Shown piece after piece: positions 32,143 to 40,998 of a stretch of DNA of 64,000 nucleotides. The stretch spans positions 1-64,000 of the forward strand of contig NZ_FNMV01000007.1 in assembly GCF_900106645.1 (NCBI RefSeq), in the 5' to 3' direction. Origin of the DNA: Flavobacterium degerlachei. Its GTDB lineage: Bacteria > Bacteroidota > Bacteroidia > Flavobacteriales > Flavobacteriaceae. Each line of letters begins with the position of its first letter. Within the stretch, counting starts at the first letter, position 1. The notes beneath the pieces are model-generated. The model saw only the letters and a program-made list of their open reading frames with translations, ran no database searches and had not been told where the DNA came from. Made by a program: the position numbers and the translations under genes.

Positions 32143-32594
32143 ACATTGGTCATCCCAATGGTATAAGTAACCTCATACTCCTGAATACCATCGTCTCGTT
32201 TCACTTTTCGCATGGCCGTGCGCATCAAAGCACCCGCAGCACCACCTACAGGAATACCATGCAATTTGGCGTGAACGCTTTCGACAATATCCCAAATAGC
32301 CCAAGCTTTATCCTTTTGCGGTTGTGGAGCTCTGGCACTGGAATTGGTTAATTTGAGATTAGCAATACTTATCACAATAGTACCTGTGGCCATTTGCCGG
32401 TTTTGAGGTATGGACGTTCTGTGTGTTCCAATATCAGAATACTGCAGCGCTCCAATATCTATCAACGCCAAAGGAAATTGCGTGGGTGGATGTGGCGAAT
32501 AATCATCGAGTTGTCCCCAATCTTCATCCACATATCTAAGTGCCGGAATAGTCTCTAGTTTGTTTTGGATATTTTGTAAAACTTCTTTACTCAT
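32139..32594 (-). CDS. Mu gp37-like phage protein (probable tail terminator)
   Basis: 151 aa. Position after the gpG-like gene, plus LETIPALRYVDEDWGQL and YEVTYTIGMTNV resembling tail-terminator folds (Mu gp37/DUF1834 type), suggest a head-tail or tail completion role. The family match is from memory and tentative. Last gene of the minus-strand block, overlapping the gpG-like gene by 4 bp. Confidence 0.6.
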   Translation of the reverse strand: MSKEVLQNIQNKLETIPALRYVDEDWGQLDDYSPHPPTQFPLALIDIGALQYSDIGTHRTSIPQNRQMATGTIVISIANLKLTNSSARAPQPQKDKAWAIWDIVESVHAKLHGIPVGGAAGALMRTAMRKVKRDDGIQEYEVTYTIGMTNV

Positions 32595-33118
32595 CGTTTC
32601 AATTTGTTAAATATGTCTTTTTCTAATTCCTTCATATTTTTGTCAATCACATGCTCAACACGTTTTCTCACTTGCGGGTGATCGCCAATAAACTGCCTTT
32701 GTTTGATCTTCATTTTGGCACCCACTTTTTGCAGGGCTAAGGCTCTCCATGTTTGCGCCTCCTGTGAAAGTCGTTTGTTTCGTTCTCCTTTTCCTGAGGC
32801 AGTTACGGCACCATTTGCCTTGTAAAACATCGCCCAAAAGAAGCGTTTCATTTTTGCAGTTACTTCAATTTCTCCACCTTCATTCTGTAGGCTGGCATAA
32901 GGCAAGCTACTCGACCAGCTAATGTCATTATTAGATTGTTTTGATCGTATGGAACGTCTCAGTTTACCTGTGCGCATCATTAGGCTTCCTTTGTGGTTTG
33001 GGATTTTTGAATTTTCCCAAGGCTTATCAAAAAAGGCTTTGCGTTCAAAATTTCTGTCGAATTCGTCAGTTAGATCAATCCTTATATCAGATAGAATATT
33101 TTTTATAAAATCTTGCAT
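32591..33118 (-). CDS. Phage virion morphogenesis protein (Mu gpG-like)
   Basis: 175 aa with MMRTGKLRRSIRSKQSNNDISWSSSLPYASLQNEGG, characteristic of the gpG/tail-completion family. It follows the MuF gene on the minus strand after a gap occupied by a gene on the other strand. Function in head or tail completion. Confidence 0.85.
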   Translation of the reverse strand: MQDFIKNILSDIRIDLTDEFDRNFERKAFFDKPWENSKIPNHKGSLMMRTGKLRRSIRSKQSNNDISWSSSLPYASLQNEGGEIEVTAKMKRFFWAMFYKANGAVTASGKGERNKRLSQEAQTWRALALQKVGAKMKIKQRQFIGDHPQVRKRVEHVIDKNMKELEKDIFNKLKR

Positions 33119-33132
33119 ATTAATATTTTTTG

Positions 33133-33140
33133 TACATTTG
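33133..33140 (+). promoter_or_regulatory. -7 element TACATTTG before the 77-aa gene
   Basis: A perfect TAnnTTTG 4 bp upstream of the ATG at 33145. TTG at 33113-33115 is a possible -33 element 17 bases away. It drives a gene opposite to the surrounding head genes. Confidence 0.65.
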
Positions 33141-33144
33141 TTTT

Positions 33145-33378
33145 ATGGAAGGTAAAGAACTACTTAACGAACTTTTATCAAAAAGAGATTATTCAGGCAA
33201 TGAAGCCGATGAGTATGCTCAATTCCTATCCACGCTTATGGTTCAATTAGGTGAGAAACTTTACCCGTTATTAGAGAAAGCTCAATCTGAAAGTAAAAGG
33301 CTTGCTCTTAAACCATCCATTACTGAGTCTGACATATTAGTTGACGAATACACCGTTTCAGATATTACTTTTATTTAG
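33145..33378 (+). CDS. Small acidic protein on the strand opposite the head genes; candidate immunity protein
   Basis: 77 aa, helical and acidic (MEGKELLNELLSKRDYSGNE...LVDEYTVSDITFI). It lies between gpG-like and MuF genes but on the opposite strand, ends 8 bp inside the 3' end of the MuF gene, and has its own -7 element placed for a nearly leaderless mRNA. That arrangement allows expression from the silent prophage. Because the MuF protein has a zincin domain at its C-terminus, I suggest this gene could encode the cognate immunity protein. Sequence similarity to known immunity families was not recognised. Confidence 0.6.
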   Translation: MEGKELLNELLSKRDYSGNEADEYAQFLSTLMVQLGEKLYPLLEKAQSESKRLALKPSITESDILVDEYTVSDITFI

Positions 33379-34849
33379 TTTTTAAAACATCAGCAAGTTT
33401 TATCATTTCTTCATAAAGCTCTGGCATAATCTCCTTGAATACATCATTACCGGCATATCTGTTTTCAAATGTATGAGCAATAAACTCAGCTTCTGACATT
33501 CCAGCCGTTTTAAAATATGCTTTTGTATGTCCAAATCCGAAATTTGAATTTAAAGAGGCTACAGTATCAGCACTAGCTCCAATTTTTTCAATCATATCAA
33601 AATCTTTGCTTATATGAGCATTATATAGCATCTGTCTTAATTTAACATCAAGTTCCTTAAATTGTTGATTTTTATTTTTAGCAAAAATCTTTTTATGTTT
33701 TTGCATTAAATCAGTAACTTCTTTTTGATTTTTAAATCCTCTTTGCCAGTCAGCAGCGTGACCAAATTCATGATAAATGATTGATTGGGCATTCCATTTA
33801 CTTCTTTGTTTCCTTTCGTCAAATGGAATTCGAACATAGTTTTCCGTTGGATGGTAATACGCTCCTGTAGCACGAACTCTTTTGTCTAAATTAACCTCAG
33901 TTAAAGTGGTTTCTTTGTTCAGTAATTCGAAAAAACTTCTATCTAATTTTACTCCGAATTTCTTTTCGTAATTATCAATATTTTTAGGAACAAAGCCTTT
34001 TTCTATTTCGACTTTAACCTCATTTGCTCCCTTCACTTTTGTATAAGGATGTGCTGGTGGGAACACCACTTTTTGCGCACCAGGATTAAACCTAAAAATT
34101 TCTAAACGGTTCTTGCCATCCTTACCTATTTGGCTTGTGGCTTTTTCGCCTGCTGCAATTGCTTTTTCGCTGTCGCTGGTTTCAAATTTTTCCTTTAAAA
34201 CCTCTACCACAGTACAACGGCAGTTCCATCCATTGGGCGGTGTGTAAGAGTTCCAAAAAGGGTCAGACTTGGGCAAAGTAATATCTCTTAACGCATCGTG
34301 TTCCGCACGTACTCGATTGTCTCCAGCTGTACGGTATTGCAACTCATAACGGTCATTGTCTGCAAACTCATTCCACTTCGCGGCCATTTGTGACGAACCC
34401 ACTGCAAACTCATATTCAGCCTCCAAATAGTTTTTATTGTAGGTTATATTCAGTTTATCGTATTCGTTCGACAATTGACTGAATGGTTTTAAATTGCCTT
34501 TGTCATCTAGCAATAGTTTTGAAGCTTCAAACAATTGCGCATGTGTTTTTAGCCCACCAAATAAACGAGCGTTATCCTGCAAGGCGTTTCGCATTACTTC
34601 AGGTATATCATTATCAGTAATTGCGAAATTGAAAGCTTCAAAAGTTTGATTGATTAATTCCTGATAGGCTTTCTCCGTTTTTAAATCTTCTGGTTTGTAA
34701 CTCCCAATCTCATGCAATCGTTTAAAGGCACTTTCACCAGTGTTTAAAAGCTGTTTAAATGCTTTGTTATTAGATGGCGCTAGCGTCAATAATTTAGTTT
34801 TACAGTCTTCACAACCGCAATCGTACAAATTGGAAATTCGCAAATGCAA
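33371..34849 (-). CDS. MuF-type head protein with C-terminal HEFGH zincin domain
   Basis: 492 aa. The MuF/SPP1 gp7-like domain is at about 120-215: RTAGDNRVRAEHDALRDITL and the GWNCRCTVVEV motif (C210, C212). The N-terminus has three cysteines (C11, C13, C16). Residues 215-290 are a linker, and 290-492 form an extra domain with IIYHEFGHAADWQRG (H360, E361, H364), a zinc-peptidase HExxH motif, and EAEFIAHTFENRYAG (E455) as a plausible third ligand. Mu gpF lacks such a domain. MuF proteins enter with phage DNA, so the C-terminal domain may act as a toxin or peptidase effector. Confidence 0.85.
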   Translation of the reverse strand: MHLRISNLYDCGCEDCKTKLLTLAPSNNKAFKQLLNTGESAFKRLHEIGSYKPEDLKTEKAYQELINQTFEAFNFAITDNDIPEVMRNALQDNARLFGGLKTHAQLFEASKLLLDDKGNLKPFSQLSNEYDKLNITYNKNYLEAEYEFAVGSSQMAAKWNEFADNDRYELQYRTAGDNRVRAEHDALRDITLPKSDPFWNSYTPPNGWNCRCTVVEVLKEKFETSDSEKAIAAGEKATSQIGKDGKNRLEIFRFNPGAQKVVFPPAHPYTKVKGANEVKVEIEKGFVPKNIDNYEKKFGVKLDRSFFELLNKETTLTEVNLDKRVRATGAYYHPTENYVRIPFDERKQRSKWNAQSIIYHEFGHAADWQRGFKNQKEVTDLMQKHKKIFAKNKNQQFKELDVKLRQMLYNAHISKDFDMIEKIGASADTVASLNSNFGFGHTKAYFKTAGMSEAEFIAHTFENRYAGNDVFKEIMPELYEEMIKLADVLKTK

Positions 34850-34869
34850 TGCCCCAAAATATTCAGGGC

Positions 34870-36120
34870 TTAGACGAAAAAACCTTCGCCCAGATTTAAA
34901 GATAAATTAGCAGTTTCAGCCGTTTTTTTTGTTCCAATAACTTTAATACCAAATTTCTCTTCCACCCATTTTGGATCAACTTCCAAAAAATTGGCAGCTT
35001 CAGTTACCATTTTCCAAAGCACGTCTAAATCTTCCGTAGCATCGTATTTATACAACACGCCAGCTGGCAATATTCCTAAAACTTGCAAAGCAGGAATTAC
35101 CGTGTCACGCCAGCATTGTTCAATTAGGGATAAATCACTGTCTACTAAATCGTCCAAGATACCAATAGAGGTTTTTTCCTTTCCGTTGGAACCGTTTTTA
35201 GTATCCTGACCCACTACGGTTCCAGACACTCCCATTGATAACTCATTGTTGCAATACTGCAATAAATTAGCGTACACATCACCATTAGTGCTCACCCCTT
35301 TGGCAAACTCGAAGCTTTCAGAATCATCAATGATAAAGTAAGCAGCTGATCCCATATCAGCCATCATTTGTTTAGCACGATTGACCATTACCCGGTCTTG
35401 CGTATTGGTTTTCATAACTCGAGGCGGGATTCCGTAAATCTCACATAATTCACTCCAACAGCTACCACCAAAACGCTTGAATAATACCATTGGTACACAA
35501 CCATCCAATAAGCCTAGAGTGGTGTTTTTTTCTCCAAATTCAATCAGCCAAGAGCCGTATTCTTTTTGTTCTCTGTACTTGATTTTTTTATCATCGGTAT
35601 AGTCATAATAAATATAGCCGGTTACTGGGTCAACATTTTGACGCGGTATAGTGTCAAAAGTTAATACAGGCTCATTATTGACCATTTTATACGAGAACTC
35701 ACCCAAAGAGTGGCGTCTATAAACGGTTTCTAAAATCGCTTTATTGATTTGAAAAACAAAACCTTTGTCCTGAAGTAATGTCGTTAAATCATCATTAGTT
35801 TTTCCGTCAGCATTTTTGATACTGAAAGGACGGCTTAATGATTTAAGCATTCTATTATTGACCTGAGATTGCAGGTGTAAATCTTTCAGAATGTTGTCGT
35901 ACAGGTTTTGGATAGGAAAGAATTTTGGATTCTCTTCTACCATCGCCATATTTTGAGCGTTAGTCCAGGTCTTTATGTCTTGACGTGTTTGACTAATGGT
36001 TTTGGGTACAATGTTCTGAATGTAACTATTCCCTGGCTTAGTACTACCACTTACTCCAAGGTTTACCGTTTCGGGCTTTTGCCCAAACGGGTTTTTTATA
36101 AAATCTGTAATTTTTCCCAT
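34870..36120 (-). CDS. Mu gp29-like portal protein (DUF935)
   Basis: 416 aa from ATG 36120 (MGKITDFIKNPFGQKPE); an in-frame ATG 42 bp upstream overlaps the gp36-like gene. Conserved DUF935 features are AEN... replaced by YRRHSLGEFSYKM, FDTIPRQNV and GSNGKEKTSIGILDDLVDSD. It forms the dodecameric DNA entry ring. It lies between the gp36-like and MuF genes. Confidence 0.9.
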   Translation of the reverse strand: MGKITDFIKNPFGQKPETVNLGVSGSTKPGNSYIQNIVPKTISQTRQDIKTWTNAQNMAMVEENPKFFPIQNLYDNILKDLHLQSQVNNRMLKSLSRPFSIKNADGKTNDDLTTLLQDKGFVFQINKAILETVYRRHSLGEFSYKMVNNEPVLTFDTIPRQNVDPVTGYIYYDYTDDKKIKYREQKEYGSWLIEFGEKNTTLGLLDGCVPMVLFKRFGGSCWSELCEIYGIPPRVMKTNTQDRVMVNRAKQMMADMGSAAYFIIDDSESFEFAKGVSTNGDVYANLLQYCNNELSMGVSGTVVGQDTKNGSNGKEKTSIGILDDLVDSDLSLIEQCWRDTVIPALQVLGILPAGVLYKYDATEDLDVLWKMVTEAANFLEVDPKWVEEKFGIKVIGTKKTAETANLSLNLGEGFFV

Positions 36121-36121
36121 C

Positions 36122-36583
36122 TTAATAATCGTGATTGAATTTTGCTCTTGAACCAAATTCAAAAGGTTGTTTGTCGCCTGCTGTTGTTTCGTCTCTTACT
36201 AATTGTGGCAACGAGGAAACATTGATTGTTCCGGTTGCTACTTTTGTAAACCAACTCGTAGCACGATCATAGCGTTCTTTTGCTTTTTCGTATATAAAGT
36301 CAGCATTGCACAATTCGGCAACATACCATTTTGCTAATGTGCAGCAATGTTGCACCACAAGCGAGTGGCGGTCGTTCCCTACTTTATTGAAAATGTTTTC
36401 GACATCATACAACAGTCGCCCGTCTAGCCATTTTTTATTGTCGGTATTTGGAGTTAAATAACTTCTTGCTTCCTCTATGGCAGCATTACACGCTTGCACT
36501 ACGAGATCATCATTACCGTCTGTAATTTGGTCTAGTTGATAGTCATAAATGACACTTCCTAAATCTTCTTTATTGATAAACAT
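36122..36583 (-). CDS. Mu gp36-like protein (DUF1320)
   Basis: 153 aa with VIYDYQLDQITDGNDDLVVQACNAA and RDETTAGDKQPFEFGSR, typical of the DUF1320 head-to-tail connector family. Its stop lies 2 bp before the portal start. Confidence 0.88.
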   Translation of the reverse strand: MFINKEDLGSVIYDYQLDQITDGNDDLVVQACNAAIEEARSYLTPNTDNKKWLDGRLLYDVENIFNKVGNDRHSLVVQHCCTLAKWYVAELCNADFIYEKAKERYDRATSWFTKVATGTINVSSLPQLVRDETTAGDKQPFEFGSRAKFNHDY

Positions 36584-36584
36584 A

Positions 36585-36737
36585 TTAATGCTGTTTAATT
36601 ATGGATTGAATGACTTTAAGCCATTTTCGAGGCTTAGGCTGAAACTTGGATTGATTGGTTTCTCCTTTATAAATTTCGTGTCTGAAATAGATTGGGAAAC
36701 CCAATACATCTACACCAATTTGGTATTCTACTATCAT
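36585..36737 (-). CDS. Small hypothetical phage protein
   Basis: 50 aa (MIVEYQIGVDVLGFPIYFRH...). It fills the 150-bp gap between the large terminase and gp36-like genes, with 1-bp and 4-bp spacing. Basic C-terminus. Function unknown. Confidence 0.55.
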   Translation of the reverse strand: MIVEYQIGVDVLGFPIYFRHEIYKGETNQSKFQPKPRKWLKVIQSIIKQH

Positions 36738-36741
36738 AGTT

Positions 36742-38268
36742 TTAATATTTACGATTGTTAATATGTCCTACGACATACTCCGAATTCTCTTTGCTTGAAA
36801 TGTTTTCAATAATCCAAACACCACCTTCCAATCCATCGGGTCCATCCATCATTTTAGAATTGGGTGCAACCCCTAAAAATTCTTCCGCCATTCTTTGCAT
36901 GTGCGGATTGTCTTTTTCATCTTCATTGAAGTACAGGCAACCTTGTTTGTGTTTTGGTTCTAGAGTTCCCTCGATACGAGTGTATTTATCGTCTTTTTTC
37001 CGTTTGTCCAATGACATAAAAATCGGGAATTTGTTCAATAGCTTACCAACGGTTTTAACCAAGGGTTTAAGAACTTGTTCCCAAAAGGGGTCTTGCAGCG
37101 AGTTGTTTTCAATCCAAGTTTTAAAGGTGTCTACCTTTTTGCTTTTTACCCAATCGTGTGCGTGGTAGAGATTGGTGACAAAGGTTTGCTGTGTCATGTT
37201 ATCAAGCCAAACCTTGTATAAATAAAAGTTTCCTTGTCGGTATCCAATGACTCCAGTAAATTTTCGAGAGCTGCTTTTATTATCCTTGTTGGATGTGGCA
37301 GGATCAGAATAAACAAGAACATGCTCACAGGCTCGAAGCGGTGGGCACTTCGCCCAATGTACTTTTTTGAATAATTTACCAACACGGATAGGATTATTAA
37401 AATACTCTTTTTGAATGGCGCTGGTGGTCATCGTTCTAAAAGCTAAATCAATCAACGCCTCAGTATTTCGTTGTGGCCAAGTCGAAACCCCGTTTTTGTC
37501 CCGAATATTTACAATGTCGTGAATGTTGGCTTTTTTGGCCATTTCAGTAATACAGCAATATTTGGCAATGATGTTACCACAGGCAATAATCAACAACGGA
37601 ACGGAAATGGAACGGGTTGGGATTAATGCGGTTTCCAACCAAGAGTATTTCTTTTCAATGGTATCCGGGTTATTACAATCAACATCCGTATCAAAATCAT
37701 CAATCAATATCAAATCTGGACGTGCGGCATCGTTACGAGTTCCACGAGGGGATTGTCCAGCACCAACGGCTCTAAATGAAACGCCTTTCTTAGTGGTAAA
37801 ATCCCCCTCCGACCAACCGCTTAAAGCTTCCTGTACACCATAATCATTTTTCAAACGATCATTGACTTCAAGAATCGTTTTATAGGGCTTTAAAAGCCTT
37901 TCGGCATCATCATAAGTGGCAGATGTTAGGATTACGGTCTTCTTTTTACCCGTCATTGTTAGTTTAATGACTTCCATCATTGTCCTACCCGACTTGGATA
38001 AATCTCTCGCCCAAGAACGCACCTCATACCATTCGGCATTGGTCATTACCCGCTTGGTTGCTTTTTTGTGAAATGGGGCTGGTTCTGAAGTGTAAAAATT
38101 AGGAAAATATTCCTTAAACCATTCCTCATCATTGGCTTCTAAACGCGCTATTCTTTTTAGTTTATCAGTTGCCGTTTCGTTCAAATCAACAGGCGTTGCC
38201 CTATATTGATTGACTACAAAGGCATCCCAAGCGACTAATTGTTCTTTGTCTTTTCTACTTAGTGCCAT
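36742..38268 (-). CDS. Phage terminase large subunit (Mu gp28-like)
   Basis: 508 aa. N-terminal ATPase with WARDLSKSGRTMMEVI as a deviant Walker A region and PDLILIDDFD as Walker B; C-terminal RNase H-like nuclease with VLVYSDPATSNKD and downstream acids in KQGCLYFNEDEKDN. It packages DNA into the prohead by headful. It overlaps the small terminase gene by 14 bp. Confidence 0.93.
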   Translation of the reverse strand: MALSRKDKEQLVAWDAFVVNQYRATPVDLNETATDKLKRIARLEANDEEWFKEYFPNFYTSEPAPFHKKATKRVMTNAEWYEVRSWARDLSKSGRTMMEVIKLTMTGKKKTVILTSATYDDAERLLKPYKTILEVNDRLKNDYGVQEALSGWSEGDFTTKKGVSFRAVGAGQSPRGTRNDAARPDLILIDDFDTDVDCNNPDTIEKKYSWLETALIPTRSISVPLLIIACGNIIAKYCCITEMAKKANIHDIVNIRDKNGVSTWPQRNTEALIDLAFRTMTTSAIQKEYFNNPIRVGKLFKKVHWAKCPPLRACEHVLVYSDPATSNKDNKSSSRKFTGVIGYRQGNFYLYKVWLDNMTQQTFVTNLYHAHDWVKSKKVDTFKTWIENNSLQDPFWEQVLKPLVKTVGKLLNKFPIFMSLDKRKKDDKYTRIEGTLEPKHKQGCLYFNEDEKDNPHMQRMAEEFLGVAPNSKMMDGPDGLEGGVWIIENISSKENSEYVVGHINNRKY

Positions 38269-38818
38269 CGGTCATCTTTTGTTTGATAAAGGCATCACAA
38301 TAGCTCGTTAATTGATTTGCAAAAACAGAATCGACACTTCTAATAAATAGTACCAAGCCTTTTGCAACTGATATGGTTTCGCCAATATTTGTTTCTGTCT
38401 CTAGTCGCTTTATGGCGGTGGTGAGTTTAGAGATCATATCAGTGTCTTTTGAGTTGGGAAAGTTCCCAATCAAAATGGGATAGTCCTCAGCAACGTATTT
38501 TGGGTATTCTAATTTCTCATCACCAGAACTGTCTTTTAGTTTGATAGGCTTCAACATAAAGTTGGGTATGTCACGAACAACCGGGCGTGTCTTTATCTCA
38601 TCATTTACGGCTTGTAATTGTCCGTATAATGTTGTGATTTGATTGTCCTTTGTAACTAGCAATGAAACTTTTTCTTTGTCCCAATCGCCTTTTTTTACCC
38701 AAGAGCCAACGGTTTTCTCCGTAAGCTTCAAGCGTTCGGCAATCTCTTTTTGACTTAAACCATCGTTAACATAATACCTTTTTGCTAGATCGTGCTCGAC
38801 CTGTTTTTTGACTCCCAT
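38255..38818 (-). CDS. Phage terminase small subunit (Mu gp27/DUF1804-like)
   Basis: 187 aa with an N-terminal helix-turn-helix, LSQKEIAERLKLTEKTVGSWVKKGDWDKEK (residues 18-47), and a helical C-terminal part. It would recognise phage DNA for packaging. First gene of the minus-strand head block. Confidence 0.85.
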   Translation of the reverse strand: MGVKKQVEHDLAKRYYVNDGLSQKEIAERLKLTEKTVGSWVKKGDWDKEKVSLLVTKDNQITTLYGQLQAVNDEIKTRPVVRDIPNFMLKPIKLKDSSGDEKLEYPKYVAEDYPILIGNFPNSKDTDMISKLTTAIKRLETETNIGETISVAKGLVLFIRSVDSVFANQLTSYCDAFIKQKMTDGTK

Positions 38819-39013
38819 ATTTGCGTATTTACTAGCAAAGTTGACAGAATAGAGGCTTTGAAAAAAATTACTGTTTACTTGCTTTACAACTCTGTTAAGT
38901 CTTGGTACATAAGTGTTCGGGTGCTGTGCATTTGTTTTTTTTAGAATGGCATTCGGCTAATATTTGTCATCTCAAACGGCAAGAACTGCCAACTCAAATT
39001 TAAAAATTAGACA
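38819..39013. other. Divergent promoter region between the two late blocks
   Basis: 195 bp between the minus-strand packaging block and the plus-strand capsid/tail block. No gene. It must hold promoters for both; I see approximate but not exact TAnnTTTG matches (for example TAATATTTG at about 38959-38967). A phage late activator may be needed. Confidence 0.5.
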
Positions 39014-39991
39014 ATGCCAAGACCTCAATTTTTTGTGTGTAATGATGAAAATGTGAAAAACTCGTATGGTTTTTTCATTAACACTTTGGGTATCAAAATG
39101 GATCGTTTCAACGACAATCCAATTATGCTGAACAATCACATTAACACCACTGAAAACGCAATTGGCAATTGGTCTGAACCACTTAAAGAAGGTGGTTTAT
39201 TAAAATTGAAACCTCACTTTGACGAAGAGAGTGAGCCAGGCGCATCTATTGCAAAAAAAGTAGACAAAGGCATTTTGAAAGGTTGCTCGATGGGAATTAT
39301 TCCTAATTGGGATTCGATGGAAAGAATTGGTGACCGAGTGGTATTGATGGAGTGCGAGCTCGCTGAAGTTTCAATGATCCCTGTGCCTTCTAATCGTGGC
39401 GCTATTGCAATTTATAGCATCGATGGTAAACTACTCTCTGAAGATGAAGTATCCAACCTGACACTTTCTATTTCTAACAAATTTGAAGACAAATTAAATA
39501 TTGATCATACTATGAAAAAAATCTTATTAAGCGTAGCTACTCTTATGGTTTTAGGTTTTAAAGACCAGCCAACCGATGGATTGGACGTGGCAGATGTAGA
39601 GTCTAAAGTATTGGACTTATCGGCTAAGCTGACCGCTTTGACTACAGAAAACAAGGGCTTGAAATTAGCCGCTCAAGCGCAAAAAGAAGCCCATGAAACG
39701 GCTGTAAAATTGGCAGCTACTCAAAAAGTAGATTTAGCCATTACGCAAGGAAAAATTCCTGCAGACAAAAAAGAAGCTTTTGTACAGTTGGGAATCAGCT
39801 CACCTGAAGTATTGGAAACCACTTTAGCCGCTATTCCGGGTAAAACAAATCTTGGTGCTGGTATTACCGTTCCAGGAGGAACTGGAGGGGTTGAAGTGAA
39901 AACGATGGATGAGTTTCAAAAATTGTCTATTGGTGACCAGTTAGCTTTTAAAGCTGACAATCCAGACGGGTACAAAAAACTGTTTTCGTAA
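39014..39991 (+). CDS. Prohead protease fused to scaffold (Mu gpI/Z-like)
   Basis: 325 aa. Residues 1-140 have the HK97-family protease layout with H42 in LNNHIN and S92 in GCSMGII, and an acidic third residue in LMECELAEVS. From about residue 160, MKKILLSVATLMVLG onwards, a helical scaffold-like region follows (KVLDLSAKLTALTTENKGLKL). An internal ATG at 39511 could start a separate scaffold protein, as with Mu I and Z. Residue numbers are counted from the sequence; functions from family knowledge. Confidence 0.85.
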   Translation: MPRPQFFVCNDENVKNSYGFFINTLGIKMDRFNDNPIMLNNHINTTENAIGNWSEPLKEGGLLKLKPHFDEESEPGASIAKKVDKGILKGCSMGIIPNWDSMERIGDRVVLMECELAEVSMIPVPSNRGAIAIYSIDGKLLSEDEVSNLTLSISNKFEDKLNIDHTMKKILLSVATLMVLGFKDQPTDGLDVADVESKVLDLSAKLTALTTENKGLKLAAQAQKEAHETAVKLAATQKVDLAITQGKIPADKKEAFVQLGISSPEVLETTLAAIPGKTNLGAGITVPGGTGGVEVKTMDEFQKLSIGDQLAFKADNPDGYKKLFS

Positions 39992-40022
39992 CAGCAAATC
40001 ATTAAACTAAAATTTTAAAAAT

Positions 40023-40931
40023 ATGCCAGCAAATTTTGCAGAGGTATGGTTGGACAGAGTTCGCCAGAACCTAACTACACAAGATGTAGCTCCTTGGTTG
40101 GATGGAATTCCAGAACTAGACACAAATGTGTTAGAAATGGGTTCAGGCGACGCTTCGGAATTGAACGTCATTCACATTCCAAGAACTTCATTCAATCCTG
40201 ATGTGTTGTTGAACAACACGGCTTATCCATTAGCGGTACAAGCCTATACAGATGATGAAACGGTGGTAAGTTTGGATAAATACCAAACAAAACCAACGTC
40301 AATCTCTGACGATAAAATCATCGGGGCATCGTATGCCGTAATTGACCCAGCGACAAAATCGCACACGAATGCGATCAATACAAAAAAGTATAAGAAAGCG
40401 GCTCATGCTATTGCGCCAGCTTCAAATGATGCTGCAACTCCAGTTATTGCCGCTACAGGTGCGCCACGTACTGTTGGAGGTAATGCTTCATTAACCTATG
40501 AAGATATGGTAAGGCTGAAAGAAGCATTGGACACGGCTGAAGTATCTACTGAAGGTAGAAGATTAGTGTTGTCTACAGCACACTGGAATGACCTTTTGGT
40601 GGATCGTAAAAACTTTGGGGACAAATTAGTGAATTATAACACAGGAATGCCAGCTCCACAGATTGCAGGATTCCAATTGTTCCAATACAACGGTAACCCA
40701 TTGTACACGGATGCAGGTGTGAAAAAAGCCTTTGGAGCTTTAAAAGCAGCGGGAGATCGTCGAGGATCATTTGCTTTCTGGATTGGTCAAATTGCTAAAA
40801 AGTCAGGTTTGACTAAGCAATACTTCAAAGAAGCTAAAAACGATCCTGAAGCGCAAACCAATTTATTGAATTACAGACATTACTTTATTGCAATGCCTTT
40901 TGATTCGAAAGGAATTGGAGCAATCTACTAG
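40023..40931 (+). CDS. Major capsid protein (Mu gpT-like)
   Basis: 302 aa with the typical N-terminal FAEVWLDRVRQNLTTQDVAPWL and a HK97-fold pattern later (HWNDLLVDRKNFGD, ILNYRHYFIAMPFDSKGIGAIY at the end). It follows the protease/scaffold gene, as in Mu. Forms the icosahedral shell. Confidence 0.9.
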   Translation: MPANFAEVWLDRVRQNLTTQDVAPWLDGIPELDTNVLEMGSGDASELNVIHIPRTSFNPDVLLNNTAYPLAVQAYTDDETVVSLDKYQTKPTSISDDKIIGASYAVIDPATKSHTNAINTKKYKKAAHAIAPASNDAATPVIAATGAPRTVGGNASLTYEDMVRLKEALDTAEVSTEGRRLVLSTAHWNDLLVDRKNFGDKLVNYNTGMPAPQIAGFQLFQYNGNPLYTDAGVKKAFGALKAAGDRRGSFAFWIGQIAKKSGLTKQYFKEAKNDPEAQTNLLNYRHYFIAMPFDSKGIGAIY

Positions 40932-40952
40932 AATCAAATTTAGACCATAAAC

Positions 40953-40986
40953 AAAAGGCTACTACTCATAGTAGTAGCCTTTTTTT
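40953..40986 (+). terminator. Terminator after the capsid gene
   Basis: AAAAGGCTACTAC pairs with GTAGTAGCCTTTT (13 bp) around a 5-base loop, then a T run. It probably lowers transcription of the tail genes relative to the capsid gene. Confidence 0.85.
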
Positions 40987-40998
40987 AAATCAATCAAC

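Noticed and set aside
32655..32837. A minus-strand ORF in another frame inside the gpG-like gene
   Set aside because: It is wholly contained in a recognised gene and has no supporting features.
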